42,123 nucleotides of DNA from Candidatus Staskawiczbacteria bacterium. Lineage in GTDB: Bacteria > Patescibacteriota > Minisyncoccia > Minisyncoccales > Staskawiczbacteraceae. The position numbers and the translations under genes were made by a program. Of this stretch, positions 33,362-41,864 are shown piece by piece (the stretch's first letter is position 1; each line of letters opens with the position of its first letter). The notes under the pieces are model-generated. The model searched no databases. It was not told the origin of the DNA and saw nothing but the letters and a program-made list of their open reading frames with translations. The stretch is from assembly GCA_023245195.1 (NCBI GenBank), contig JAHFKU010000004.1, positions 1 through 42,123 of the forward strand, given 5' to 3'.

Positions 33362-34231
33362 ATGTTCCATGACAAGGGATTCACCATTATTGAATTAATG
33401 GTCGTAATAACTATTTTAGTGATTTTATTGGCAATGTCTGTTGCAAGCGTGGTGTTACTGGTTAAAAATCCTCCAGTCAACAACGCTTCAGAAGAGGTAA
33501 TAAATGCGTTAAAACTGGCTCAAAACAGAACGCTTTCTTCTGAAGGAAATAGCCAATATGGAGTGTACTTTAACACTACAGCCGACCCTCATCAGTACAC
33601 CATATTTAAGGGATCAAGTTATGCTTCAAGAACCAGCTCATTTGACCAAACCTATCCCCTGTCAAACACCATTGAATTTTATGCTATAAATCTTGGCGGA
33701 GGAAACGAAGTGGTTTTTAATAGGATAACCGGCACTACTCAAAATCCGGGCGATATATCGTTGAGATTAAAAGACGACCACAGCCAGACAAAAACTATTT
33801 ACATTGATGCTTTCGGCAATTCCAGTTTTAATAATTCATCCGCAGCTTCTGACAGCGCCAGAGTAAAAGATTCGCGGCATGTAGATTTTACCTATAGCAG
33901 AGTTATTAATACGGCTACGGAAAACATCATACTAACATTCAATGGATCTACAACCGTTACGATACCTATGAGTTCATATTTAAATAATGGCCAATTCGAA
34001 TGGACTGGTACTACGAGTGTTGCCGGATCAAATCAAACTATAACTATTCACACCTTAAGACTCAATAATTCCGATACCCAATTTTCTGTTTTCCGGGATA
34101 TGCGCTTTAATAATAAAACACTAACCATACAATTATCGGCAGATAATACTGGCACGCTGGCAGAATATACCGCCAACGGAAGCGCCACCGACCACCATTC
34201 AATTTATGTTGGTAATTTTACCTGGCAATAA
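33362..34231 (+). CDS. Prepilin-like protein (GspH/pseudopilin type)
   Basis: Class III leader 'MFHDKG|FTIIELMVVITILVILLAMS'. Confidence 0.85.
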   Translation: MFHDKGFTIIELMVVITILVILLAMSVASVVLLVKNPPVNNASEEVINALKLAQNRTLSSEGNSQYGVYFNTTADPHQYTIFKGSSYASRTSSFDQTYPLSNTIEFYAINLGGGNEVVFNRITGTTQNPGDISLRLKDDHSQTKTIYIDAFGNSSFNNSSAASDSARVKDSRHVDFTYSRVINTATENIILTFNGSTTVTIPMSSYLNNGQFEWTGTTSVAGSNQTITIHTLRLNNSDTQFSVFRDMRFNNKTLTIQLSADNTGTLAEYTANGSATDHHSIYVGNFTWQ

Positions 34232-34271
34232 CAGGCGACAATTAACCATTGACCATTAACATTTAACAAAA

Positions 34272-34847
34272 ATGAACCAAAAAAAACAAAAAAATAAAAC
34301 TGGATTTTCACCTGTCAAATGCCTGCCCGCCAGAGCCTTGGCGCAGGCGGGTCAAATGTCAAATGTTCAACGGGGTTCTCTGCTTTTAGAAGCGTTCATC
34401 GCCATCATGATCATTGGCGTCGCCTTTGCGGTTATTTTAGATGTCGGCACGCTGGCAATTAAAAATTCTACTTCTATCAGAAATAGCAGCCAAGCTAATT
34501 TTTTATTGCGAGAATCAATGGAAACCGTCAGAAGCTTTAGAGATGGCACAACCTGGTCAACTAATGGCTTGGGCACCGTTAATACCGGCAGCGCCAGTCC
34601 CTATTATTTTGCACTAGACACCAGCATAACTCCCAATAGATGGGTTTTGACCTCTGGAACGGAAACCACCGGCATTTTTACCCGAAAAATAGTTTTTGAT
34701 AAAGCTTCCCGCGATCCATCAACTCAAAATATCGAAAGCACCTATAATGCCTCCCACGACGACCCCAATACCAAAAAAGCTACTGCTACCGTAACTTGGC
34801 CGGGCAAAACATTACAGCTGATAAGCTATTTTACTAACTGGAAATAG
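34272..34847 (+). CDS. Prepilin-like protein (PilV/GspI-like); true start uncertain because a repeat lies in the N-terminal region
   Basis: 'RG|SLLLEAFIAIMIIGVAFAVIL' TM helix. Confidence 0.7.
   Translation: MNQKKQKNKTGFSPVKCLPARALAQAGQMSNVQRGSLLLEAFIAIMIIGVAFAVILDVGTLAIKNSTSIRNSSQANFLLRESMETVRSFRDGTTWSTNGLGTVNTGSASPYYFALDTSITPNRWVLTSGTETTGIFTRKIVFDKASRDPSTQNIESTYNASHDDPNTKKATATVTWPGKTLQLISYFTNWK
34321..34351. repeat. CCCGCCTGCGCCAAGGCTTTGGCGGGCAGG-family repeat, inverted leader copy 2
   Basis: GCCTGCCCGCCAGAGCCTTGGCGCAGGCGGG. Confidence 0.85.
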
Positions 34848-34885
34848 TTGGACAATTAACCATTGACCATTAACATTTAACAACA

Positions 34886-35410
34886 ATGAACTATAAAAAT
34901 AGAAAATGTTTGCAAAAAGGTTTTTCCATTATAGAAGTCATTATTTACCTTGGTCTTTTATCTCTCATTGCCTTACTGGTCAGTTCGGTGGTTATTTACT
35001 TTACCAACTTAAATAACCAGTCCAAAGGCGACCGGGAAGTTTTGGAAAACGCCAGGAGAGTTTTAGAAGAAATGACCTACGAAATTGCCGCTGCCAAAAG
35101 CATTTATACTCCCACAACTACTGCCAGCCAGCTTTCTTTGGAAACTTCCAAGTATGTGCCAACCGGCGAAACCACATCTTACATTGATTTTTTTATCTGC
35201 GATAATCGTGTCTGTTTTAAAAAAGACGGACAAAATCCAATATATATTACCGATGACGCCATCCAGGTAAGCAGTTTAGCTTTTAATCAAATTTCCACGA
35301 ATGGATCCACATCAATTAAAATAAGCACAACCATGCGCTACAACAATGCCATTAATGGGGTTCAACCATCGGTCAGCTTCACATCAACGGCTGCTTTGAG
35401 AAACAATTAA
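34886..35410 (+). CDS. Prepilin-like protein (PilW/GspJ-like)
   Basis: 'QKG|FSIIEVIIYLGLLSLIALLVSSVVIYF'. Confidence 0.85.
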   Translation: MNYKNRKCLQKGFSIIEVIIYLGLLSLIALLVSSVVIYFTNLNNQSKGDREVLENARRVLEEMTYEIAAAKSIYTPTTTASQLSLETSKYVPTGETTSYIDFFICDNRVCFKKDGQNPIYITDDAIQVSSLAFNQISTNGSTSIKISTTMRYNNAINGVQPSVSFTSTAALRNN

Positions 35411-35483
35411 ATCACATACCATGGAACACATAACACATAACAAAAAAAACATAAAAAAAGCGGGGCAAAAGATTTGTTCCATG

Positions 35484-35545
35484 TTTACCCGGTTAAACAG
35501 CCTGAAGGCTAATTTCGCAAAGGCGAAATTGTTTAACTGGGTAAA
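35484..35545. repeat. Palindromic element, family P copy 3
   Basis: TTTACCCGGTTAAAC ... GTTTAACTGGGTAAA with AGCC/GGCT and AATTTCGC/GCGAAATT internal hairpins. Confidence 0.92.
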
Positions 35546-35548
35546 TGT

Positions 35549-35580
35549 CCCCCGCCTACGCCAAGGCTTTGGCGGGCAGG
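35549..35580. repeat. CCCGCCTACGCCAAGGCTTTGGCGGGCAGG palindromic repeat, leader copy 3
   Basis: Immediately upstream of the ATG region at 35590. Confidence 0.85.
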
Positions 35581-35589
35581 CATGTTCTA

Positions 35590-36809
35590 TGAAGCAGCGG
35601 GGCTTTGTTGCCTCCCTTAATACGCTTTTAGTTTTAATTTTCCTGCTAAGCCTCGCCATGACCATGAGCGTTTTAATATCCACCCGGCAGAAAATTTCAA
35701 CCAATGCCATCAACGCAACCCAGTCATATTATACTGCCCAGGCCGGAATTGAAGATTCGTTAATGCGCTTAAAAAACAATCCCCAAATGGCACCTTTAAA
35801 TTATACTTTCACTATTAATAATTCAACGGCTGATGTGATTATCCCAGCCCTTTTGGGTGGCTCAAGGACTATCAATTCACAGGGGAATAATAATGGGCTC
35901 ATTAAAACAACCCAAGTGGTTTATGCCATCGACAGCGATGGGATTTCTTTTCGCTATGGAGCACAAGTAGGAAGCGGAGGATTGGTAATGAACAATGGAA
36001 GCAAAGTCCAAGGCAATGTGTTTTCTAATGGAAATATTACTGGTTCCGGAACCATTGACAATGACGTTATTATTGCCGGCAATGGGCACAGCGTTAAAGA
36101 TGTCTATGTAGGAGGAAACGCATTGACCTATAGTTGCCTGTCTTCTGCAAGCGTCCAAAATTTAACCTACGTTACTGGAGGATCCCATACTTGCACTATC
36201 AGAGGAACTACTACCAGCCAGTCGAGCGAAATTCCAACTCAAGCCCTGCCAATTTCCCAAGGCCAAATAGATGAATGGAAAACCGCAGCAGCCAGCGCTG
36301 GAACCTTGGGCAATACCACAATTGATGGAACCCAATCCCTAGGACCGATTAAAATTAACGGATCATTAACTCTTTTAAATAACGCCACGCTAAAAATAAC
36401 CGGCACTATTTATGTGACTGGCAACATTACCACTGGCAATGGTGCTACGATAAAATTAGATACTTCCTATGGCTCATTGGGCGGAGTTATTTTATCTGAC
36501 GGGCTCATAAGTTCTGGTAATAGCGTCGTATTAAATGGATCAGGGCAAACCGGAAGCTATCTTTTGGTACTTTCCACTAACGCATCAGATAATGCGATTA
36601 CCGTCAGCAACAATGCAACAGGAGCAGTATTTTACACGAGTGCCGGCGCAGTTGAGCTAAGCAATAATGTTACCGTAAAAGAAGTAACTGGCTATAAAAT
36701 AATATTAAAAAATAATTCAACCGTCACTTACGATAGCGGCTTAGCGGACACTTTTTTTTCCAGCGGTCCGGGGGGCGGCTGGAAAGTGACTAGTTGGCAA
36801 GAACAGTAA
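35590..36809 (+). CDS. PilX-like minor pilin with beta-solenoid-like extracellular region
   Basis: 'MKQRG|FVASLNTLLVLIFLLSLAMTMSVLI' then repetitive G/N/T/V-rich strands; ORF-track start at 35421 lies in repeat DNA. Confidence 0.75.
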
Positions 36810-36813
36810 TTTT

Positions 36814-36894
36814 GCTACGAAATACGAATTTTTACGAATATACGAATAACCAGTCTTGAATTCGTATATTCGTATTTATTTCGTATTTCGTAGC
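36814..36894. repeat. Long hairpin, family Q copy 3
   Basis: GCTACGAAATACGAATTTTTACGAATATACGAAT ... ATTCGTATATTCGTATTTATTTCGTATTTCGTAGC. Confidence 0.92.
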
Positions 36895-36971
36895 CTAATT
36901 ATAAAAATGAATTTTATTCCAATTTTGTTTAATGATATAATATTATAAACATACCTAATTTAAAAACAAAC

Positions 36972-38063
36972 TTGAAATTTTTAACCCTAGAAAAAGACGT
37001 ATTCGGATTAGACATTAGCGACCGGTCCCTGAAATTAGTCAGCCTTAAAAAGAAAAAAAATTCTTTTGTTTTGGATTCTTTCAACCATATGGAGATAGAG
37101 CCGGGCATCATTGAAGAAGGAGTGATTAAAAATGAAGATGCTTTGGCAAAAATCATCAGGGCTTTGTGCAAAAATACAAAAGGCAAAAGAATTAAAACCA
37201 AATATGTGGCCGTTTCCCTGCCAGAAGAAAAATCTTTTTTGCAGGTAATCCAAATGCCGAAAATGGAAGCGGCAGACTTGGTTTCAGCCGTCCCCTACGA
37301 AGCTGAAAATTACATTCCTCTTCCGATGAGTGAAGTGTATTTGGATTTTCAAAGAATCATACCAACTAAAGACCACCTTGACCACTTAGACGTACTCATC
37401 GTTGCAACGCCAAAAAAGATCGTTAATTCCTATGTTTCATGTTTAAAAAAAGCTGGCTTAATACCTGTCATATTCGAAGTTGAATCGCAAGCTATTGCGA
37501 GGGCCTTGATAAAAAATGATGTCAGCGAGCGCCCCATAGCCTTGCTTGATTTTGGAAAAACTTCCACTGATTTCATCGTGTTTGCCGGTAGATCCATCCA
37601 ATTTACCTGTTCCCTACCGATTTCTTCCCAGCAATTAACCCAAGCCCTGGCAACAGCGCTACAAATAGATTTGGATAAAGCCGAAAAAATTAAAGTAAAA
37701 TGCGACGTATCTAATCCAAAAAAAGACCAAAAATCAGGGAAAATCTTAGAAGCCTTAAATCCTATTTTTGAAGAACTAACCCAGCAAATTAAAAAATACA
37801 TAAACTTCTACCAAGACCACGCTTCCCACGAACATCTTTCTTCTAATTATAAAATAGAAAAATTGTTACTGTGCGGAGGAGGGGTGAACTTAAAAGGATT
37901 CCCCAAGCTCCTTTCAGAAAAACTAGGGATTAGCGCAGAACTTGGAGATTTTTGGACTAACCTTTCTTCAAAAAAACCTACTGATGCCATGTATAAAGAT
38001 TCTTTATCTTTTACCACCGCCTTGGGATTAGCGTTGCGCGGGATGAACAATACCGATGATTAA
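36972..38063 (+). CDS. pilM: Type IV pilus assembly protein PilM (TTG start)
   Basis: 'FGLDISDRSLKLVSLK', 'VAVSLPEEKSFLQVIQMPKM', 'ALLDFGKTSTDFIVF', 'LLLCGGGVNLKGF'. Confidence 0.92.
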   Translation: MKFLTLEKDVFGLDISDRSLKLVSLKKKKNSFVLDSFNHMEIEPGIIEEGVIKNEDALAKIIRALCKNTKGKRIKTKYVAVSLPEEKSFLQVIQMPKMEAADLVSAVPYEAENYIPLPMSEVYLDFQRIIPTKDHLDHLDVLIVATPKKIVNSYVSCLKKAGLIPVIFEVESQAIARALIKNDVSERPIALLDFGKTSTDFIVFAGRSIQFTCSLPISSQQLTQALATALQIDLDKAEKIKVKCDVSNPKKDQKSGKILEALNPIFEELTQQIKKYINFYQDHASHEHLSSNYKIEKLLLCGGGVNLKGFPKLLSEKLGISAELGDFWTNLSSKKPTDAMYKDSLSFTTALGLALRGMNNTDD

Positions 38064-38152
38064 TTAATTCTAAATTCGTAATTCGCTTGGATTCGTAAGC
38101 ACCGGCGGGGAGTCCCTGCGGGTACAGCGTAAGAAATTTTTCGCAAAAAATT

Positions 38153-38695
38153 ATGATCAATCTTCTGCCACCAGAAGAAAAAATAAAACTGCTTTCCCAA
38201 AAAAGGGAAAAGTTAGTCGTAATTTTAGGAATAACCATTACCATTCCCCTGCTTTGTTTTATTTTAATTTTACTATCAATACGATTTTATATTTTAGGAG
38301 AAATAAATTCCCAAAAAATCCTACTGCAACAAGCCGAAAAAGAATATCAAACCCCTGAATTTTTGGTATTTAAGGATATTATCCAAAAAAATGATAAAAT
38401 TTTGGATAGGATTGAACCTTTTTATAAAAAAGAAACCTATATCACCCAAGTGCTAGAAACAATATCGCGCATTGCGCGCCCCGAAAACCTATACCTGACC
38501 AACATCTCTGTCATAAGAAGCAAAGACCAGAAAATAAAAATTACCGCTTCGGGCTTCAGCAAAACACGGGACAGCCTATTGGTTTTCCAAAAAAATATCC
38601 AAGAAAATGCTATGATCCAAAACGTGTCCTTTTCGCCCGAAAGCTGGGTAGCTCCGCAAGACGTCAAATTTAACGTAGCATTTGAAGTAAAATAA
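38153..38695 (+). CDS. pilN: PilN-like protein
   Basis: 'MINLLPPEEKIKLLSQKR' with one TM helix, downstream of pilM. Confidence 0.8.
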   Translation: MINLLPPEEKIKLLSQKREKLVVILGITITIPLLCFILILLSIRFYILGEINSQKILLQQAEKEYQTPEFLVFKDIIQKNDKILDRIEPFYKKETYITQVLETISRIARPENLYLTNISVIRSKDQKIKITASGFSKTRDSLLVFQKNIQENAMIQNVSFSPESWVAPQDVKFNVAFEVK

Positions 38696-38705
38696 CTCCA
38701 AAACC

Positions 38706-39254
38706 ATGATTCAATTTTTTAAAAACAATACCTTCAAAGTTTCTGTAATTTTTGGATTACTTGTTTTATCCTTGGTATTGTTTTTAATCTGGCCACTATT
38801 ATCAAGCATTAGCGACAGCTCGCAAGATTTATTTTCAGAAAAAAATGATACCGCGGTCCTAAAAATACAATCAGATGAAATAGAAAATTTCAAAAAGGTA
38901 TACGAGGTTTACAAACCCGATCTGGAAAAAATCGGCCAATTATTCATTGACCCGAAAAACCCGGTTGATTTCATAAAATTTCTGGAAACCAGCGCTTCTG
39001 ATTCCAACATCAAACTGCAGGTTTCACTGGCGGGCGGCTCAAAAGACCAGAGCGTCGTTGGATTCCAGCTTTTTGCCAGCGAAAATTTTACAAAAATATT
39101 AGATTTTTCAAGAAAACTGGAAAATGGGCCGTACCTGGTTGAAATCCAAAGCATAGCGATCAAAAACGCTGGCGCCAATGTTGCTACTGCTGAAAATTCT
39201 CCTTCGGGAAAAGTTGATGCTACTTTTTTAATAAACGTTTTTGCAAAACAATAA
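38706..39254 (+). CDS. pilO: PilO-like protein
   Basis: N-terminal TM and ferredoxin-like layout; position after pilN. Confidence 0.65.
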   Translation: MIQFFKNNTFKVSVIFGLLVLSLVLFLIWPLLSSISDSSQDLFSEKNDTAVLKIQSDEIENFKKVYEVYKPDLEKIGQLFIDPKNPVDFIKFLETSASDSNIKLQVSLAGGSKDQSVVGFQLFASENFTKILDFSRKLENGPYLVEIQSIAIKNAGANVATAENSPSGKVDATFLINVFAKQ

Positions 39255-39258
39255 ATGT

Positions 39259-39579
39259 ATGAAGTTGTTTAATCTTCTGAAAATCGTAGGCATAAAAAAA
39301 GAACGGCTGCAGAAAATCCACTGGGTCTTGGGATTCCACGCTTTTTCCATTATCCTATTTTTGGTTTTTCTTGATATAATGCTGGGAATATTCTTATTTT
39401 ATAATTACGTTATTATCATCCAAATAGAAAAACAGGATATGCCCGTAGGCGCGGTTAAATTTGAATATGACAAATTCCAAACTGTTTTAAAGGAATTAGA
39501 GGCAAAGCAACAGATGTTTCAAGAAAATCCGAGCGGCGCGCCAGATGGAAGCTACCAAAATCCCTTTACTCCAATATAG
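39259..39579 (+). CDS. Small single-TM protein of the pilus cluster
   Basis: TM 'HAFSIILFLVFLDIMLGIFLFYNYVIII'; MKLFN start preferred. Confidence 0.6.
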   Translation: MKLFNLLKIVGIKKERLQKIHWVLGFHAFSIILFLVFLDIMLGIFLFYNYVIIIQIEKQDMPVGAVKFEYDKFQTVLKELEAKQQMFQENPSGAPDGSYQNPFTPI

Positions 39580-39658
39580 AAACTCATCTTTAGCCTATTG
39601 ATTTTTATTTCTGAAATGATAACATTCAAAACGTGTAGTTAAACCTTAAATCTGTACC

Positions 39659-40036
39659 ATGGACACTATAAATAAAAAAATTCTGATTGTAGAAGATGAC
39701 GAGGACTTCGTTTTTATTCTTGAAAAAAAATTCACCACTGCGGGGTTTTCCGTGGTTACGGCCCATAATGGCCAAGAGGGGATAGCGGCCGCAGAAAAAG
39801 AAAAGCCGGATTTGATTATTTCCGACATGTTGATGCCCAAAGTTGACGGCATGGGCATGGCCAAAAAAATAAGAGAAACTAATCCCAGTGTGCCCATTAT
39901 TTTTTTAACAAACATCAAAGACGAAAACTACATGGCTTCCATTAAAGAATCTGACCACCTTGAATATCTGATCAAATCCAACACCAGCATTGATGACATT
40001 ATTGCCAAATCAAAAGTTACGCTGGGAATAGCATAA
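39659..40036 (+). CDS. Single-domain response regulator (CheY-like receiver)
   Basis: 'KILIVEDDEDFVFILEKKFTTAGF', 'DLIISDMLMPKVDGMGMAKKIRE', 'PIIFLTNI'. Confidence 0.92.
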   Translation: MDTINKKILIVEDDEDFVFILEKKFTTAGFSVVTAHNGQEGIAAAEKEKPDLIISDMLMPKVDGMGMAKKIRETNPSVPIIFLTNIKDENYMASIKESDHLEYLIKSNTSIDDIIAKSKVTLGIA

Positions 40037-40052
40037 GACGATTATCTAAACA

Positions 40053-40080
40053 AAAGCCCATGAATTCATGGGCTTTTTTG
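40053..40080 (+). terminator. Terminator after the response regulator
   Basis: AAGCCCATGAATTCATGGGCTTTTTT. Confidence 0.85.
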
Positions 40081-40088
40081 TTGTTGGA

Positions 40089-40282
40089 GCGGAGAGGGTG
40101 GGATTTCCCTCCGGTAAATTTCCTAACGAAAATTTCCTCCGGGCCTGCCCTCGCGGTGTTCGCCTTTCGTCCGCTGTTTGACGGACTCAAACTCACACCG
40201 CGCTCCGGGCTTCAAATCTTTTAAGCACACTTTTTTACCTAAATTATTTTAGGTAAAAAAGCGTGCGGAGAGGGTGGGATTT
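40089..40282 (-). repeat. Element C: structured segment flanked by 18-nt direct repeats derived from a tRNA 3' end
   Basis: GCGGAGAGGGTGGGATTT at 40089-40106 and 40265-40282; inner CGCGGTGT/ACACCGCG and GTCCG/CGGAC nested stems. Confidence 0.75.
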
Positions 40283-40292
40283 GAACCCACGA
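40265..40292 (-). pseudogene. Orphan tRNA 3'-half (T-arm plus acceptor), tRNA-Ser-like
   Basis: Reverse strand CGTGGGTTCAAATCCCACCCTCTCCGC without a matching 5' half nearby. Confidence 0.6.
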
Positions 40293-40331
40293 GACTCTTT
40301 CGAGCCATAGTTTTTTTCACTCGCCCAAAAG

Positions 40332-40414
40332 CGGAGGGTACAGGACTCGAACCTGTAAGGGATTGCTCCCACTGGTTTTCGAAACCAGCGCATTAGCCAT
40401 TCTGCCAACCCTCC
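40332..40414 (-). tRNA. tRNA-Ser(CGA)
   Basis: Reverse strand acceptor GGAGGGT/ACCCTCC, anticodon arm CTGGT-TTCGAAA-ACCAG, long variable arm, G73. Confidence 0.92.
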
Positions 40415-40443
40415 GCTTTGTGGCGAGCGAACTATTCCGTTTA

Positions 40444-40711
40444 GGGGCGTGGAAAGGAATTATAATAAATTTAGAAACCAAAAAATGAGATAATTTCAAG
40501 GCGTGACGAGGAAACATAGCCTTGCGCTATGTTGACGAAGTCGCAACGCAGAAATTAGCTATTTTTTGATTTCCCGTCGGGCGGGCGGATTAGGGCAAAC
40601 TTCTTCGTTGCTTGTCGAGAACGATGCGCAAAGGCATCGTTCTTCTCCTCGCGCCTTGAATCTTGTTCTAATCCGCTCCGCTAAATTTATTATAATTCCT
40701 TTTCACGCCCC
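40444..40711. mobile_element. ~268-bp MITE/IRU-like element with 30-bp terminal inverted repeats
   Basis: GGGGCGTGGAAAGGAATTATAATAAATTTA versus TAAATTTATTATAATTCCTTTTCACGCCCC (1 mismatch); two divergent inner inverted half-units with hairpins. Confidence 0.7.
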
Positions 40712-40750
40712 AGGCCGCTCCGGCACCTCTCCAAATCATCAAATTCTACC

Positions 40751-40778
40751 AAAAATGCCCCGCTCAAGGGGCATTTTT
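40751..40778. terminator. Terminator hairpin
   Basis: AAAAATGCCCC-GCTCAA-GGGGCATTTTT. Confidence 0.85.
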
Positions 40779-40786
40779 ACATATTT

Positions 40787-41185
40787 TTAAGCTTTTACTT
40801 CATCAACTGCAGAATTTTTTACTATCACCTTATGCCAATCATTGTAATCATAAATATCTTGGATAATGATTCCACAAATAGCTCCGGCAAAAAACGTAGG
40901 CAAATAGTAGTGATCAATAACCCATACGATCGCTAATAAAACAAGTCCCACAGCCCAATGGTGCACATGAATCTTCCATTTTCCAAAATCCAAAAAGACC
41001 ATATCGATTTTTCCGTTATGGACGAAAAAATGGCTAAAAATCTTGCAAAGCACATAACCTATTACTATCCCTCCTGTAAAAGAAAGCGAATAGTAAAAGG
41101 ATGTTGCTACTACCACTGCTGGTAAAACCATTTTAACCTTGGTTTGCTTAACCCGAACTTTTTTAAAATGTTCAATTTCGGCCAT
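40787..41185 (-). CDS. Small multi-TM hypothetical protein
   Basis: Several hydrophobic segments, 'KIHVHHWAVGLVLLAIVWVIDHYYL'. Confidence 0.6.
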   Translation of the reverse strand: MAEIEHFKKVRVKQTKVKMVLPAVVVATSFYYSLSFTGGIVIGYVLCKIFSHFFVHNGKIDMVFLDFGKWKIHVHHWAVGLVLLAIVWVIDHYYLPTFFAGAICGIIIQDIYDYNDWHKVIVKNSAVDEVKA

Positions 41186-41276
41186 ATTTTTAACTTAAAT
41201 AAGCTTATTATAGCGCAAAATGGGACTGACATACCCATTGGAATAACCTAATTTCAGGTTATTCACAATTGTGCTT

Positions 41277-41305
41277 ATTATAGTCCTTTTAAAGGCCTTA
41301 GTCAA
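41277..41305 (-). promoter_or_regulatory. Sigma70-type promoter for 40787-41185
   Basis: Reverse strand TTGACT - 17 nt - TATAAT. Confidence 0.65.
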
Positions 41306-41401
41306 TAGCCAAGATATTCATGGTTGGTTGAGCAAAATCTCTATTTTTTGGCAAAAAAAATGGCTACATTTTGATGTTATCAAAGGTAGCCCTTCAAGAA
41401 G

Positions 41402-41740
41402 TTAAGCCTCTGCGGTAATCCCGCTTGACTCAACCAGCGTAAGCTCTAGAACGTCCTTGTAGATTTTTCGGAACACCTCTTCTGTGGGATTTACTCCAAG
41501 AATCTTTATGGTGCCAAGGGTTTCAGGGTGATGGTGTTGAATGTGGTCCATATAGTGCCACTCCAAGCGAGTTAATACTTTATGAACCTTTCCCTGAGCA
41601 ACAGCATACGATAACGCTGTAAACACCTTATAGCTATACAATTTTCTGTACCTACGAAAAATAGTGAAAGCGCGATCCCAAAAATCTTCCAATTTGGTTT
41701 CTAAACGCTCCCTGAATTGGTCGTCGTTGACTTCAGGCAT
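41402..41740 (-). CDS. Hypothetical 112-aa protein
   Basis: ORF with strong AAGGAGG RBS just upstream of ATG at 41740. Confidence 0.7.
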   Translation of the reverse strand: MPEVNDDQFRERLETKLEDFWDRAFTIFRRYRKLYSYKVFTALSYAVAQGKVHKVLTRLEWHYMDHIQHHHPETLGTIKILGVNPTEEVFRKIYKDVLELTLVESSGITAEA

Positions 41741-41755
41741 AGCTAGCCTCCTTGT

Positions 41756-41783
41756 GCATTCGAGTCCACCATGGCTCGAATGC
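41756..41783 (-). promoter_or_regulatory. 5'-UTR hairpin immediately upstream of the RBS of 41402-41740
   Basis: GCATTCGAG...CTCGAATGC stem with inner CCA/TGG. Confidence 0.65.
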
Positions 41784-41864
41784 TATTTATTCTAATCGTA
41801 ATAAACCTAATGTCAAGCCAAAGAAAAAAGAGAAGTCCAGAAAACTTCTCCTCGAATCAATTGG

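Noticed and set aside
35421-35589. N-terminal extension of the PilX-like ORF
   Set aside because: Encoded by palindrome family P plus the GCCAAGGC repeat; the class III prepilin leader begins at 35590
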